Shown: positions 26,588 to 37,600, counted from the first letter of the stretch. The stretch: 64,000 bases of DNA from JASHVB01 sp035508435 (GCA_035508435.1 DATJNA010000160.1:1-64000), one strand, 5' to 3'. Made by a program: numbers and translations. The notes: a model not told the origin generated them from the letters alone.

Positions 26588-28357
26588 ATGCCCGACCCGA
26601 TCACCGAGGAACTGTTCCGCAACGCCATCGCCGCGCTCGGCGACGAGATGGTGCTGACCATCTATCGCACCGCGTATTCCGGCGTGTTGAAGAACATCAT
26701 GGACTACAGCGCCGCGCTGTGCGACGCGCGCGGCCGCCTGGTGGCGCAAGGCCTCGCCCTGCCCGGCCACCTGTGTTCCATCCCGGTCGCGTTGCAGGCG
26801 GCACTGCGCCATTTCGGCGACGACATCCAACCCGGGGATATCCTGATCAACAACGACCCCTATGACGGCGGCATGCACCTGCCGGACATCTTCATCTTCA
26901 GGCCGCTGTTCGCCGATGGCAGACCGATCGCCTACGCCGCCACGATCTGCCACCACACCGACGTGGGCGGCCGCGTGCCCGGCTCCAACGCCTCGGACAG
27001 CACCGAGATCTATGCCGAGGGCCTGCGCATCCCGCCGCTGAAACTCTACCAACGCGGCCAGCCCAACACCACCCTGTTCCGCATCATCGACCGCAACGTG
27101 CGCGTGCCCAATCGCGTGCTCGGCGACATCCGCAGCCAGCTCGCCGCCTGCGAGATCGCCGCGCGCGGCATGACCGACATCGTCGCGCGCTACGGCACCG
27201 ACGGCGTGCAAACGCTGATGGACGCCACCATGGACTATTCCGAGCGGCTCACCCGCCACTGCCTGTCCGAGCTGCCCGACGGCGAGGCCAGCTTCACCGA
27301 CTGGATCGACGACGACCAGATCGATGCCGGCGTGCCGATCCCTCTGGTCTGCACGGTGCGCAAGCGCGGCGATACCATGGCGGTGGATTGGACCGGCAGC
27401 GCGCCGCAGGTGAAGGGCGCGATCAACAACACCTGGAGCTATACGGCGGCGGCCAGCTTCACCGCGGTGAAGTCGGTGCTGTCGATCAACATGCCGAACA
27501 ATGACGGCGTGTTCCGCCCGATCAGCGTCATCGCGCCGCCCGGCACGATCACCCACGGCAAGCTGCCCGCCGCCTGCGCCGCGCGCGGCCTTACCGGCTT
27601 TCGCGCAGTGGATTGCTGCTTCGGCGCGCTGGCGAAGCTGTATCCGGACCGGGTCTACGCCGCCTCGGACGGCGGCAACACCGGCATCACCATCGGCGGC
27701 TACGACAGCAACCTGCGCCCGTTCATCTATGTGGATTTCCTGTCCGGAAGCTGGGGCGGCCGTCCATGGGCCGACGGCATCGACGGCAACACCAACATGT
27801 TCGCCAACATGGCCAGCTTCTCCGTCGAAGTGATCGAGGCCGAGAACCCGCTCGAAGTACTCGATTACGAATTCGTCCCCGACAGCGGCGGCGCCGGAAA
27901 ATTCCGCGGCGGCATGGCCCAGCGCAAGACCTGGCGGATGCTGGCGGACGCAGGCATCCTCCAGGTGCGCGCCGACCGCCAGACCCATTGCGCCTACGGC
28001 CTGCAAGGCGGCCACCCCGGCGCACCCGGCCGCAACCTGCTGGATCCCGGCCTGCCCAGCGAACAACGCCTGCACGGCAAGCTGACGATGACACTGCGGC
28101 AGGGCCAGTTGTTTCGCCACCAGTTGCCCGGCTCGGGAGGCTGGGGCGACCCGCTGCAACGCGATCTCGTGCTGGTGGCGCGGGACCTGCGCGACGGACT
28201 GGTGTCGATCGAGGCCGCCGCGCGCGATTATGCTGTCGTGGCGCATGGCGACCCGCCCGAGATCGATGTCGCCGCCACGCAGGCGTTGCGCGCCAGTACC
28301 GTCATTGCGCGGCGCGACGCGACGCAGCAACCCCGGTCGGACGCACGCTCATCGTAG
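26588..28357 (+). CDS. Hydantoinase B/oxoprolinase family subunit
   Basis: The 589-aa protein matches the HyuB subunit: ITEELFRNAIAALGDEM at the start, NDPYDGGMHLPDIF, and DVGGRVPGSNASDSTEIYAE with the putative metal-binding histidines in the preceding ICHHTD. It normally pairs with HyuA to hydrolyse hydantoins or 5-oxoproline using ATP. The likely A subunit in this window lies about 13 kb away at 41303-43336 on the other strand, so the pair is split. The ATG at 26588 is where family homology begins. Confidence 0.9.
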   Translation: MPDPITEELFRNAIAALGDEMVLTIYRTAYSGVLKNIMDYSAALCDARGRLVAQGLALPGHLCSIPVALQAALRHFGDDIQPGDILINNDPYDGGMHLPDIFIFRPLFADGRPIAYAATICHHTDVGGRVPGSNASDSTEIYAEGLRIPPLKLYQRGQPNTTLFRIIDRNVRVPNRVLGDIRSQLAACEIAARGMTDIVARYGTDGVQTLMDATMDYSERLTRHCLSELPDGEASFTDWIDDDQIDAGVPIPLVCTVRKRGDTMAVDWTGSAPQVKGAINNTWSYTAAASFTAVKSVLSINMPNNDGVFRPISVIAPPGTITHGKLPAACAARGLTGFRAVDCCFGALAKLYPDRVYAASDGGNTGITIGGYDSNLRPFIYVDFLSGSWGGRPWADGIDGNTNMFANMASFSVEVIEAENPLEVLDYEFVPDSGGAGKFRGGMAQRKTWRMLADAGILQVRADRQTHCAYGLQGGHPGAPGRNLLDPGLPSEQRLHGKLTMTLRQGQLFRHQLPGSGGWGDPLQRDLVLVARDLRDGLVSIEAAARDYAVVAHGDPPEIDVAATQALRASTVIARRDATQQPRSDARSS

Positions 28358-28503
28358 CGGCGTTATGTGGCAAACGCCCCGGCGCTTGCTCCATAATGCC
28401 GCATAGCAGCCGTCGCGCGTGAACCAGGTTGCTGCGTCACTGCGTTGCTCGCAATGCCGCAATGCAACGAAACCGTAACGAATACCACAGCGGAGGAAAC
28501 CCC

Positions 28504-29325
28504 ATGCCCAGCAACCAGACCGCCATCGTCACCGGCGCCGCGAGCGGCCTCGGCCGCGCCATGGCGCTGGGTCTGCTTGGCGCCGGCTTTCATGTCGCGG
28601 CGGTGGACCGCAGCGCCGCCGGCTTGCAATCGCTCGCCGCTGCGGCAACGGGACAGCCAGGCACGGTGCAGACGATCGCCGTCGACCTCGCGCAGCCTGA
28701 CTCGTTCGATCGCATCATCGGCGCGGTGCTGGCGCGCAGCGCGCACATCGACGTGCTGGTGAACAATGCCGGCATCGGCCAGGCCTCGATCCGCGCCGAT
28801 GCGCGCACCAATCCGATCCGCTTCTGGGAGGTGAGCCCGGACCAATGGAGCCGCTTCGTGACGGTGAACGCCACCGCGCCGATCATGATGACCCGCGCCG
28901 TGCTGCCGCACATGCTGGCCGCGAAGGCGGGGCGGATCATCACCGTCACCACCAGCCTGGGCACCATGGTGCGCGCGGGCTACCTGCTGTACGGCGCCAG
29001 CAAGGCCGCGGCCGAGGCAGCAATGGCCGGCTTGTCGGCGGACCTCAACGGCACCGGCGTCAGTTCGAATGTGCTGGTGCCCGGAGGCGTCACCAACACG
29101 CCCCTGGTCGGTGACTTCGCCGGCGACCGCGGCCGGATGCTGCAACCCGGCATCATGGTCCCGCCCCTGCTCTGGCTGGTGTCCGATGCGGCGGCCGGCG
29201 TGAACGGACGACGGTTCATCGCCGCGGACTGGGATGCATCGCTGCCGCCGGAGCAAGCGGCGGAGAAGGCAGGCGCGCCGATCGCATGGTTGGGGATCGC
29301 GCGGATACCGATTGAACCGGGGTAA
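28504..29325 (+). CDS. Short-chain dehydrogenase/reductase
   Basis: The 273-aa Rossmann enzyme has TGAASGLG (cofactor loop), NNAGIGQ, the catalytic Ser in TVTTSLG and the YGASK (YxxxK) motif. It oxidises or reduces an alcohol/carbonyl with NAD(P). A GGAGGAAAC ribosome site supports ATG 28504. The purine permease starts 12 nt after its stop, so they are probably one transcript. The substrate is unknown. Confidence 0.9.
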   Translation: MPSNQTAIVTGAASGLGRAMALGLLGAGFHVAAVDRSAAGLQSLAAAATGQPGTVQTIAVDLAQPDSFDRIIGAVLARSAHIDVLVNNAGIGQASIRADARTNPIRFWEVSPDQWSRFVTVNATAPIMMTRAVLPHMLAAKAGRIITVTTSLGTMVRAGYLLYGASKAAAEAAMAGLSADLNGTGVSSNVLVPGGVTNTPLVGDFAGDRGRMLQPGIMVPPLLWLVSDAAAGVNGRRFIAADWDASLPPEQAAEKAGAPIAWLGIARIPIEPG

Positions 29326-29337
29326 GCCGCGCGCGTC

Positions 29338-30615
29338 ATGTTCCATCTCCGCGACCACCAAACCACGCTGCGCACCGAATTGCTCGCCGGGCTCACCACG
29401 TACCTGACAATGGCCTACATCGTCGTGGTCAACCCCGGCATCCTTGCCGCGGCGGGTATCGACCACGGCGCCGCCTTCGTCGCCACCTGTATCGCCGCCG
29501 CGATCGGTTCCGCCGCCATGGGTTTGTTCGCCAATCTGCCGCTCGCCCTCGCGCCCGGCATGGGGCTGAACGCGTATTTCACCTTCACCGTGGTGAAGGC
29601 CATGCACGTGCCGTGGCAGACCGCGCTCGGCGCCGTGTTCCTCTCCGGCGTGTTGTTCCTCCTCATCAGCGTGTTCCGGGTGCGCGAGTGGCTGATCAAC
29701 GCCATCCCTTTGTCGCTGAAGCTCGGCATCGGCGCCGGCATCGGCTTGTTCCTCGGCCTGATCGGACTGCACGAAATGGGCCTGGTCGCCGGCGATCCCA
29801 TCACCCTGGTGCAACTCGGCAATCTCCACACGCCGCAAACCCTGTTGTCCTGCCTCGGCTTTCTGCTGATCGCCGGCCTGTCGGCGCGCCGCGTCCCGGC
29901 CGCCATCCTGATCGGCATCATCGTCACGGCATTGCTCGGCATCCCCTTCGGCCTGACGCAGATGCACGGCGTCATCTCGATGCCCCCATCGCTCAACCCG
30001 ACCTTCCTCAAGCTCGACATTCCCGCCGCGTTGTCGCTCGGCGTGCCGGAGGTCGTGCTGACGTTCTTCCTGGTGGACGTGCTCGACAACGCCGGCACGC
30101 TGATCGCGGTGACGCACCGCGCCGGCCTGATGCGCCCCGACGGCACGGTGCCGCAGCTCCGCGAGGCCTTGCTCGCCGACAGCGGCGGCGCCATCGTCGG
30201 CGCATTGCTCGGCACCAGCACCACCACCAGCTACATCGAAAGTGCGGCCGGCATCCAGGCCGGCGGACGCACCGGCCTCACCGCTCTGACCGTCGCGGCG
30301 CTGTTCCTGGCCACGCTGTTGTTCGCACCGGTGGCCACCGCCATCCCCGGCTATGCCACCGCCCCCGCCCTGGTGTTTGTTGCCTGCCTGATGGCGCGCG
30401 CGCTGCGCGACATCACCTGGGCCGACGCCACCGAAACGGTGCCGGCGGTGATCACCGCGCTCGCCACCCCCTTCACATTCTCCATCGCCACCGGCATCGG
30501 CCTCGGCTTCATCGTCTACGTGGCGGTGAAGCTGGCCGCCGGGCGCTGGCGCGAGATCGCAGGCGCGGTCTGGGTGATCGCCGCCTTGTCTGCCGCGCGA
30601 TTCGCCTTGATCTGA
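29338..30615 (+). CDS. AzgA-type purine (adenine/guanine/hypoxanthine) permease
   Basis: The 425-aa membrane protein belongs to the NCS2 AzgA-like branch: TELLAGLTTYLTMAYIVVVNP, ALAPGMGLNAYFTFTVV, SLKLGIGAGIGLFLGLIG and GTSTTTSYIESAAGI are all diagnostic. It imports purine bases by proton symport through the inner membrane. Its neighbours (HyuB, SDR, FAD oxidoreductase) fit a small catabolic cluster for purines or related cyclic ureides, although this is only suggested by position. Confidence 0.92.
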   Translation: MFHLRDHQTTLRTELLAGLTTYLTMAYIVVVNPGILAAAGIDHGAAFVATCIAAAIGSAAMGLFANLPLALAPGMGLNAYFTFTVVKAMHVPWQTALGAVFLSGVLFLLISVFRVREWLINAIPLSLKLGIGAGIGLFLGLIGLHEMGLVAGDPITLVQLGNLHTPQTLLSCLGFLLIAGLSARRVPAAILIGIIVTALLGIPFGLTQMHGVISMPPSLNPTFLKLDIPAALSLGVPEVVLTFFLVDVLDNAGTLIAVTHRAGLMRPDGTVPQLREALLADSGGAIVGALLGTSTTTSYIESAAGIQAGGRTGLTALTVAALFLATLLFAPVATAIPGYATAPALVFVACLMARALRDITWADATETVPAVITALATPFTFSIATGIGLGFIVYVAVKLAAGRWREIAGAVWVIAALSAARFALI

Positions 30616-30685
30616 TCTGAAGATGCAACTGGCGCCGCTGCGGCACCCAGCGTAAATCCGCGCCACCGGACAGAGGGCGCACGAC

Positions 30686-31792
30686 ATGGACGAAGTCGAG
30701 TGCATCGTGGTGGGCGCCGGCGTCATCGGCCTGGCGGTGGCACGGGCGCTCGCGCTGGCCGGACGCGAGGTCATCGTGCTGGACACCGCCGCCGGCATCG
30801 GCACCGAAACCTCGTCGCGCAACAGCGAGGTGATCCACGCCGGCATCTATTACCCGGCCAACAGCCTGATGGCGCGCTTCTGCGTCGCCGGCCGTCGCAT
30901 GCTGTACGCCTATTGCCGCGACAAGGGCGTGCCGCACCGCAACTGCGGCAAGCTGATCGTCGCCACCAACGCCGAGGAAGACGCCATGCTTGCCGGCATC
31001 CAGCGCCGTGCCGAGGCGAACGGCGTCGAAGGCATGCGCGTGCTGACCGCCGCCGAGGCCATCGCCATGGAGCCGAACCTGCGCTGCACCAGTGCGCTGC
31101 ACTCGCCCGCGACCGGCATCATCGACAGCCACGCCCTCATGCTGGCGCTGCAAGGCGACGCGGAGAATGCCGGCGCGGTCTGCGTGTTCCTCAGCCCGGT
31201 TCTGGCAGCGCAGGTGGTGGCGGACGGATTCGAGGTCGCGGTCGGCGGCAGCGAGCCGATGCACCTGCGCTGCCGCCTGCTGGTGAATTCCGCCGGCCTG
31301 CACGCGCCGTTCCTGGCGCGCAACATCGACGGCATGCCTGCCCGGCATGTGCCCGGCAGCTACTATGCCAAGGGCAACTACTTCACGCTGTCCGGCCGCT
31401 CGCCGTTCTCGCGGCTGATCTATCCGGTGCCGGTGCCGGGCGGGCTCGGCGTGCACCTGACAGTCGATCTCGCAGGCCAGGCAAGGTTCGGGCCGGATGT
31501 GCAGTGGGTCGACGCGATCGACTACACGGTCGATCCCGCCCGGGCCGACAGCTTCTATGCGGCGGTGCGCAAATACTGGCCGGCCTTGCAGGATGGCGCG
31601 TTGCAGCCGGGCTATTGCGGCATTCGCCCCAAGACCGTGCCGCGGGGCGCTGCCGCGCAGGATTTCGTGGTGCAAGGGCCCCCAGCGCACGGCGTGCCCG
31701 GCCTGATCAACTTGTTCGGCATCGAATCGCCGGGGCTGACGGCGTCACTCGCATTGGCCGAGTGCGTCCTGGAGGTGGCCGCGGGGGCATGA
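30686..31792 (+). CDS. FAD-dependent oxidoreductase, L-2-hydroxyglutarate oxidase-like
   Basis: The 368-aa DAO-family flavoprotein has the dinucleotide motif VGAGVIGLAVARALAL and the segments NSEVIHAGIYYP and GKLIVAT typical of the LhgO/L2HGDH group. The C-terminal IRPKTVPRG and NLFGIESPGLTAS blocks also match. It probably oxidises an L-2-hydroxyacid and passes electrons to oxygen or quinone. It is co-directional with the permease 70 nt upstream and convergent with mlaF. Confidence 0.88.
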   Translation: MDEVECIVVGAGVIGLAVARALALAGREVIVLDTAAGIGTETSSRNSEVIHAGIYYPANSLMARFCVAGRRMLYAYCRDKGVPHRNCGKLIVATNAEEDAMLAGIQRRAEANGVEGMRVLTAAEAIAMEPNLRCTSALHSPATGIIDSHALMLALQGDAENAGAVCVFLSPVLAAQVVADGFEVAVGGSEPMHLRCRLLVNSAGLHAPFLARNIDGMPARHVPGSYYAKGNYFTLSGRSPFSRLIYPVPVPGGLGVHLTVDLAGQARFGPDVQWVDAIDYTVDPARADSFYAAVRKYWPALQDGALQPGYCGIRPKTVPRGAAAQDFVVQGPPAHGVPGLINLFGIESPGLTASLALAECVLEVAAGA

Positions 31793-31827
31793 CGTTTTGC
31801 ACGCTGCTGCCCGCTTCAGTCGTTCCG

Positions 31828-32604
31828 CTAGCCTCGCACTGCCATCTGGATCGGCCCTTCGCGCCTGCCGTGGGTGAACTGGTCGACCTCCGGCACGCCC
31901 GAGTCCAGCAGCTTTCCGGCCGGGCCGTGCCAGATGATGCGGCCCTGGTAGATCATCGCCGCGGCGTCGCCGATGCGGCGGGCACTCGCCATGTCATGCG
32001 TGATCGCGACCGCCGTGCTGCCCAGGTGCCTGACGCAATCCACCACCAGCCCGTCGATCACCGCCCCCATGATCGGATCCAGGCCCGTGGTCGGCTCGTC
32101 GAAGAACATGATGTCGGGGCGGTGCGCGATGGCACGGGCCAGCGCGACGCGCTTCTGCATGCCGCCCGACAGTTCCGCCGGATACAGCATGCCGACATCG
32201 GGTGACAGCCCGACCTCGGCCAGGAACTCGCCGGCGCGGGCGGGCGCCTCCGCGCGGCCGATCTTGCGCTGGGCCAGCAAGCCGAATGCCACGTTCTCCC
32301 AGACCGGCAGGCTGTCGAACAAGGCACCGTTCTGAAACAACATGCCGATCCGCGCGCGGGCGTGGGCGCGCTCGTGGCGCGGCAGGCGCAGGATGTCGCG
32401 GCCATCGATCTCGATGCTGCCCGAGTCCGGCGCGATCAGGCCGAGGATGCATTTCAGCAGCACCGACTTGCCCGAACCGGAGCCGCCGATCACCACCATC
32501 GAGGTACGCGGCATCACGTCGAGGTCGATGCCGTCCAGCACCACCTTGTCGCCGAAGCGCTTGTGCAGGTTGCGGAGGCGGATTTTCGGGGTGTCGTCGC
32601 TCAT
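31828..32604 (-). CDS. mlaF: ABC transporter ATPase, MlaF type
   Basis: The 258-aa ATPase has Walker A GGSGSGKS, signature LSGGMQKR and Walker B IMFFDEPTTGLDP. The GLDPIMGAVIDGLV continuation and the domain start RLRNLHKRFGDKVVLDGIDL fit the Mla/Ttg2A (MCE) branch that energises phospholipid traffic to the outer membrane. The usual permease and MCE subunits (MlaE, MlaD) are not next to it in this window, so it either works with subunits encoded elsewhere or is a stray copy. Confidence 0.88.
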   Translation of the reverse strand: MSDDTPKIRLRNLHKRFGDKVVLDGIDLDVMPRTSMVVIGGSGSGKSVLLKCILGLIAPDSGSIEIDGRDILRLPRHERAHARARIGMLFQNGALFDSLPVWENVAFGLLAQRKIGRAEAPARAGEFLAEVGLSPDVGMLYPAELSGGMQKRVALARAIAHRPDIMFFDEPTTGLDPIMGAVIDGLVVDCVRHLGSTAVAITHDMASARRIGDAAAMIYQGRIIWHGPAGKLLDSGVPEVDQFTHGRREGPIQMAVRG

Positions 32605-32655
32605 GGCCGGTTGATGCCGCGCGGCGGTGCCGCAAGCAACCGCGCGCCGCGCGAC

Positions 32656-32766
32656 GACAGTCCCGCTCCCCTCGCGGGAGCGGGTGGGGGCAAGGGTGAC
32701 CAGCGACGAAGGTCATCTGTGGCGCGCCCTGTCCCCCCAACCCTCGCCCACAAGGGGAGGGGGAGT
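32656..32766. repeat. Dispersed palindromic element, family 2 (copy A)
   Basis: About 110 bp with GC-rich inverted ends: cccgctcccctcgcgggagc on the left, and an aaggggagggggag-type arm on the right. It fills the gap between the 5' end of mlaF and the 3' end of rlmE. Related copies are at 43461 and 58517. Confidence 0.65.
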
Positions 32767-32794
32767 TCTTTCGCGCCGCTCGATGCCTGGGCGA

Positions 32795-33487
32795 TCAGGC
32801 GTCAGGCCCCACCCCGCGGAACCCGGTTGCCACCACATACAGCTCGCTCGACTGCTTCCGACTCGCCGGCGGCTTGGCGTGGCGGACCGTCGCGAACGAC
32901 TGCTTCATGCGTGCCAGCATCGCACGCTCGCTGCCGCCCTGGAACATCTTGGCGACGAAGCAGCCTCCCCCGGCCAGCACCTGCATCGCGAAGTCGAGGG
33001 CGGCATCGGCCAGCGCCACGATCCGCAGGTGGTCGGTGGCGGTATGGCCGGTGGTGTTGGGAGCCATGTCCGACAGCACCAGGTCGGCCCTGCCGCCCAG
33101 CGCCGCCTGGACCGTCGCGGCCACCGCCGGGTCCGAGAAATCGCCTTGCAGCAGCGTGGCTCCGGACACCGGGTCCATCGGCAACAGGTCCAGGGCCACC
33201 ACGCTGCCGGCGCCGCGGCGCAGCGCCACCTGGGTCCAGCCGCCGGGCGCGGCGCCGAGGTCCACCACGCGCGCGCCGGGCCGGATCAGATTGAAGCGCT
33301 CGTCCAGCTCGATCAGCTTGAATGCCGCCCGGGACCGCCACCCCTGCGCCTTGGCCGCCGCCACGTACGGATCGTTCAACTGCCGCGTCAGCCAGCGCTG
33401 CGAGGCAGCGCTGCGTCCCCGCGCCGAACGCAGCGGCACCGCCAGCCCGCGCGGCCCCCCTCCGCTCTTCCTGCCGCCGGATTTCAT
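32795..33487 (-). CDS. rlmE: 23S rRNA 2'-O-ribose methyltransferase RlmE (FtsJ)
   Basis: The 230-aa protein has the K-D-K-E tetrad of RrmJ/RlmE: Lys in RSRAAFKLIE, Asp in VLSDMAPNTTG, Lys in FVAKMFQGG and Glu in SSELYVVATG, with SAM-binding VVDLGAAPGGWTQ. It methylates U2552 of 23S rRNA in the 50S subunit. The start at 33487 overlaps the stop of the upstream ppx-like gene in ATGA, so translation is coupled. Confidence 0.95.
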   Translation of the reverse strand: MKSGGRKSGGGPRGLAVPLRSARGRSAASQRWLTRQLNDPYVAAAKAQGWRSRAAFKLIELDERFNLIRPGARVVDLGAAPGGWTQVALRRGAGSVVALDLLPMDPVSGATLLQGDFSDPAVAATVQAALGGRADLVLSDMAPNTTGHTATDHLRIVALADAALDFAMQVLAGGGCFVAKMFQGGSERAMLARMKQSFATVRHAKPPASRKQSSELYVVATGFRGVGPDA

Positions 33488-34539
33488 GCCGGCCGGCGCA
33501 ACCCCATCCGCCGGCTGCGCGCCGTCTCGCCGTGCATCATGCGCAGCAGCATGCCTTCGCGCAGCCCGCGGTCGGCGACGATCACGCGCGGCGCCGGCCA
33601 CAGCCGGGTGATGGCGGCGAACACGGCACAGCCGGGCAGCACGAAATCCACCCGGTCGGGGCCGACACAGGGATGCTCCACCAGGCCCTCGCGACCCATC
33701 GCGCGGAGGCGCGAGAGCGCCGCGTCAGCGGCCTCGGCGCTCAGCACCACGCCGTCCACCAGCGGGCGCCGATAGCGCGGCAGCTCCAGCGCGATGCCGG
33801 CCAGGGTCGTCACCGTGCCCGAGGTGCCCAGCAAGGTCACGCCGCCGTCGCGAATCTCGTGGCCGATGCAGTGAATGGCCTCGAACGGGGCCAGACGGTT
33901 GGCGACGTCGTCCACCATGGCCTCGAAGCCGTCGCAGGTGAACCCGGCCCCGCCCCAGCGTTCGGCCAAGGTCACCACGCCGATCGGCAGCGAATCGTAG
34001 CCGATCAGCGCCGGCTTGCCCTCGCTCAGCCGCACCCAGGCGAGTTCGGTGGAGCCGCCGCCGATGTCGAACAACAGCGCCCGGCGGCCTTCGGCCGGCA
34101 GCAGCGGGGTGCAGGACTCCAGGGCCAGCTCGGCTTCCTCGCGGGCGGAGATCACGCCGATGTCGAGGCCCGTTTCCTGCTTCACCCGGGCCAGGAACTC
34201 GCGGCCGTTGGCGGCGCGGCGGCAGGCCTCCGTGGCGATCGCACGCAGCCGCCGCACCGGTCGGCGCGCCAGCCGGGCGGCGCAGGCGTGCAGGGCCAGC
34301 ATGGCGCGATCCATCGCGATGTCGCTGAGCGCACCGGTGTGGTGCAAGCCCTCGCCCAGGCGCACGATGCGGGAGAAGCTGTCCAGCACGCGGAAACTGT
34401 CCCCCACCGGTGCGCCCACCAGCATGCGGCAGTTGTTGGTGCCAAGGTCGAGCGCGGCGAAAGCCGGGCCGCAGCACCGTTGCGGCGACGTTGACCGGAG
34501 GGCGGAAAACTCCGCCGAAGGGGCCTCCTGCGGCATCAT
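33484..34539 (-). CDS. Ppx/GppA family phosphatase
   Basis: The 351-aa protein has the ASKHA-type nucleotide-binding fold: AALDLGTNNCRMLVG, then EEAELAL, and FDIGGGSTELAWV, plus GTSGTVTTLAGIAL. The family hydrolyses polyphosphate or pppGpp; this short single-module form is common next to rlmE in alphaproteobacteria. The start at 34539 has AAGGTG before it; the adjacent ATG at 34536 is equally possible. It ends in a 4-nt overlap with rlmE. Confidence 0.92.
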   Translation of the reverse strand: MMPQEAPSAEFSALRSTSPQRCCGPAFAALDLGTNNCRMLVGAPVGDSFRVLDSFSRIVRLGEGLHHTGALSDIAMDRAMLALHACAARLARRPVRRLRAIATEACRRAANGREFLARVKQETGLDIGVISAREEAELALESCTPLLPAEGRRALLFDIGGGSTELAWVRLSEGKPALIGYDSLPIGVVTLAERWGGAGFTCDGFEAMVDDVANRLAPFEAIHCIGHEIRDGGVTLLGTSGTVTTLAGIALELPRYRRPLVDGVVLSAEAADAALSRLRAMGREGLVEHPCVGPDRVDFVLPGCAVFAAITRLWPAPRVIVADRGLREGMLLRMMHGETARSRRMGLRRPA

Positions 34540-34666
34540 CACCTTATTGTCGTACGTCACCCGCGCCGGCTGCAAGTGCGTAATGCCAGCGCCGCGCCGA
34601 GTTTGCCGAGAATTCACGCCATCACGCCCGCGTCGGCATTGGCTGGACGGGCTGTGGGTGAGCCGG

Positions 34667-37600
34667 TCAGGGAAGCTGCAGCCGGGCACGCTCCCGCGTG
34701 GTGAGTGGCCGGAGGTGAAGTTCAGATGCCTCGGCCTCCGCCGCATCCGGGTCGCGGATCGTCCAGGTCGCCAGCTTGCCGGCCGAGGTCAGCACAGTCA
34801 CGCCATGCGAGTCTGCGGTGAAGCCGATCGACACCACCGGCGATCCGGCGGCCCAACGCCCCAGCACGCCGCCCGAGCTGATATCCCACACCTCGACCTC
34901 ACCCTCGGGCATTGCGGCGGCAGCGAATTTCCCGCTGGCATCCAGCGCCACCCGCTTGATGTCGGCGCTGAATTCGACCGATGCTCCCTCCTGGCTGCCG
35001 CTGTTGGCGAGGTTCCTGACTTCGGCCTCCCGCCCGTGAGCCACCAGGATGCGGGTGCCGTCGGCGGAGAACGCCAGCGCGCCAATCGCATTGTCCACCG
35101 ACAGCTCGCTCGGCCCGACGTCCACCAGGCCGGATTTCGCGAGCGCCAGCAGATACAGTTTGCCGTCGTCGGTCCCGGCGGCCCCGACCCGTCCGTCCGC
35201 GGTCATGGCGACGGCGGTGAAGTCGTGAAAGCCTGCCACATTGAAGGTCGCCGGCGCACCGCCGCCACCGGCAAGCAGCGTGAGATGCCAGTTGCCCGCG
35301 ACCAGCAGCCTGCTGCCGTCGCCCAGCATGGCCGCGGCCGACACGTCGTGCGCATGATATTGTAAATTGGGCAGTGAGGCGCCGGTCCTTGCGTTGATGA
35401 TTCTGACCGAGCCCGCGTTGTCGTTCATGATCATCGATAACGTCGCGCTTGCCGGATCGAACAAGACGACGGGACGAAGCCTCGTGTCGTCGGGCTTGGT
35501 GTCGGCCCCCTGCTGCAACGCGGCAGGCTTTGGCGGCGCCAACAAGGTTGCCGCGTGTGGCAGAGTTTCCACCGCGCCGAGGTCCGGCAGACGCCAGCGT
35601 TCGATTTCCGCCTCATCATGTGGCCCCTCATGGGCGACGTACAGGTGGCGCATTCCGGTCCTGATTTCTCCGGCCGGCCGCAGGGTGCCGTACTGTGTGC
35701 TCGATCCGAGGCGGCAGTCGAGTATGCGCAGCGTACCGTCAGTCTGCACCACCGGCAGGAAGGCCCCGGACGGAGCAATGTCGGCCGACGCGCCGAGGTC
35801 CACCAGGAACTTGGCAATGACAGGCGGGTCATTGGCCTGGGCATCGAGGAGCTGCACTTCGATCTGGGAACCGGTACTGGCAGATCCCCGCAGCATATTG
35901 GCGATGCCAATGATGCCGGACGACAGGCTGGAGGCGAAGCCGAACTCGGTGGAGCCGGACCGCCGAAACACCTGGTGCCAGGTTGACTGCCCCGAGTTGA
36001 AAACCCAGATGCCGGCCGATGACGAAATAGCAACATCCGCGTCGCCGACCGGTTGCAATTCGTCTATGTTGTCGACCGGGGGGGACGGAAGCTCGGTTGG
36101 CCATGCCTTGCCACGACTGCGACGCCAACGGCGCACCACGAGACGGCCGCCGGCTGCCGGCCCTCCCGGCGTCGTGGCTGGTGTGGCAGGCGGCCGATCG
36201 GGCTGCACGGTCGAAACGGTTATCACCGAGCTGCCATCGGAACTCATCCGGGCAATGTCAAATTGCTCTCCGGGCGGCGCCGGGATCACAGCCTGCGCGC
36301 CGTCGTTCAGGTTCAGCACGGTCGCCGATGTTCGGGCATCATTCTCCCAGACCACGGCGGAGCCATTTGCCGCGATTGATGGCTCCCCGCCCGGCGGCAG
36401 TCGCTGCGTGACCCCCCTCTCAAGTCGCTGCGTGACCCCATTCTCGCCGAGATCCGCCAGGTCAATCGATTGCACGGTCCGCGGCCCGGTCTGTGCCACT
36501 GTCTTGGCTGCTGCCGGCGTCACGTCGCTCGTTACCACAACCATCCGCCGTTCGTCGGCCGTGACCAGCATGCTGCCGATGGTAGCGCCCGGCCGGTTGA
36601 AGACCGGGCCCTCGTCGATCAGGCCATCCAGCGAGCGGGCGAGAACCACTTGCAGCCGGCGGACTTCCAGTCTTGCCAGATGACTGCGCGCCTTCATGGC
36701 ATCCAATCCGAGCAATATCGCGGTTCGGGCGTCGCCATGATCCCCCTGGTCAATCGCGACATTGGCGATCAAGGCGGTTCTTGCCGCCTGCTTGGTCTCG
36801 TAGACGAATGCCAATCCGATGGCGAAAACCAGCAACGCCACGGCGGGCCAACGCGTCTTGACAACGCCATAGTGCAGCCGCAGCCAGCGCAGGTCGCCGC
36901 GTGAGAATGCCGCTGTTGCTTCCGGCTCGACGGCCTGGCGTACCCAGGCGTACGGATAGATCGGCGACCGCCACAGACCGAGCACCGGGTCGAGAATCCG
37001 CGCTTGCTCACCATCCATATGCCGGCGCTCGACCACCCGCACGATCGTCGTCTGGATGTTCTTCTCCTCCAGCACCCACGCGGCGAGACGCGGCCAGTTG
37101 CGGATCAGCGCTTCATGCGTCACGTCGCGCGCATCGGATCCGGCGGACGCCAGCAGCCCGCGCTCCTCGAACTGATTGAGCGCGGCGGCGAGTGGTTCCC
37201 GCAACCGATCATAGCCGGGCGGCAGCCGTTGCGCGATGATCTCGCTCGCGGTGCGGAATGCACGATAGTAGCGGCGGTTCTCATCGAGCATCGCCATCTC
37301 GCAGAACGCAGCCTTCAGTACACTCTCGGGCTGCAGCAACGAACTCCATCTGCCGGCGGCAGAGATGATCGGCACGGCGGCACCGAGGCCTTCCTCGGCC
37401 TTGGCAATCAGCAGCCACTCCAGCCGTTTGCGTCGCTTCACTTCGATATCGCTGAGTCCGACCGGCATCTTCCGCGCCGCGTCGCGCGCGGCAGCGACGG
37501 CGGCTTCGAGCAAGGACGCGTCGATACGGAGCTCGCCGGCGGCGACGTCACGATTGTCCCGCGCCGCCTGCGCCGCGATGGCCTTCCAGGCTGCGGCAGC

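Noticed and set aside
28400..28470. Fifth copy of the family-1 palindrome
   Set aside because: Only part of one arm is recognisable (aaccaggttgctgcgtc and gctcgcaatg), too little to call an element.
28363..30846. 827-codon open frame antisense to the SDR and purine permease
   Set aside because: Low-complexity His/Asp/Gly/Arg-rich shadow of well-supported genes.
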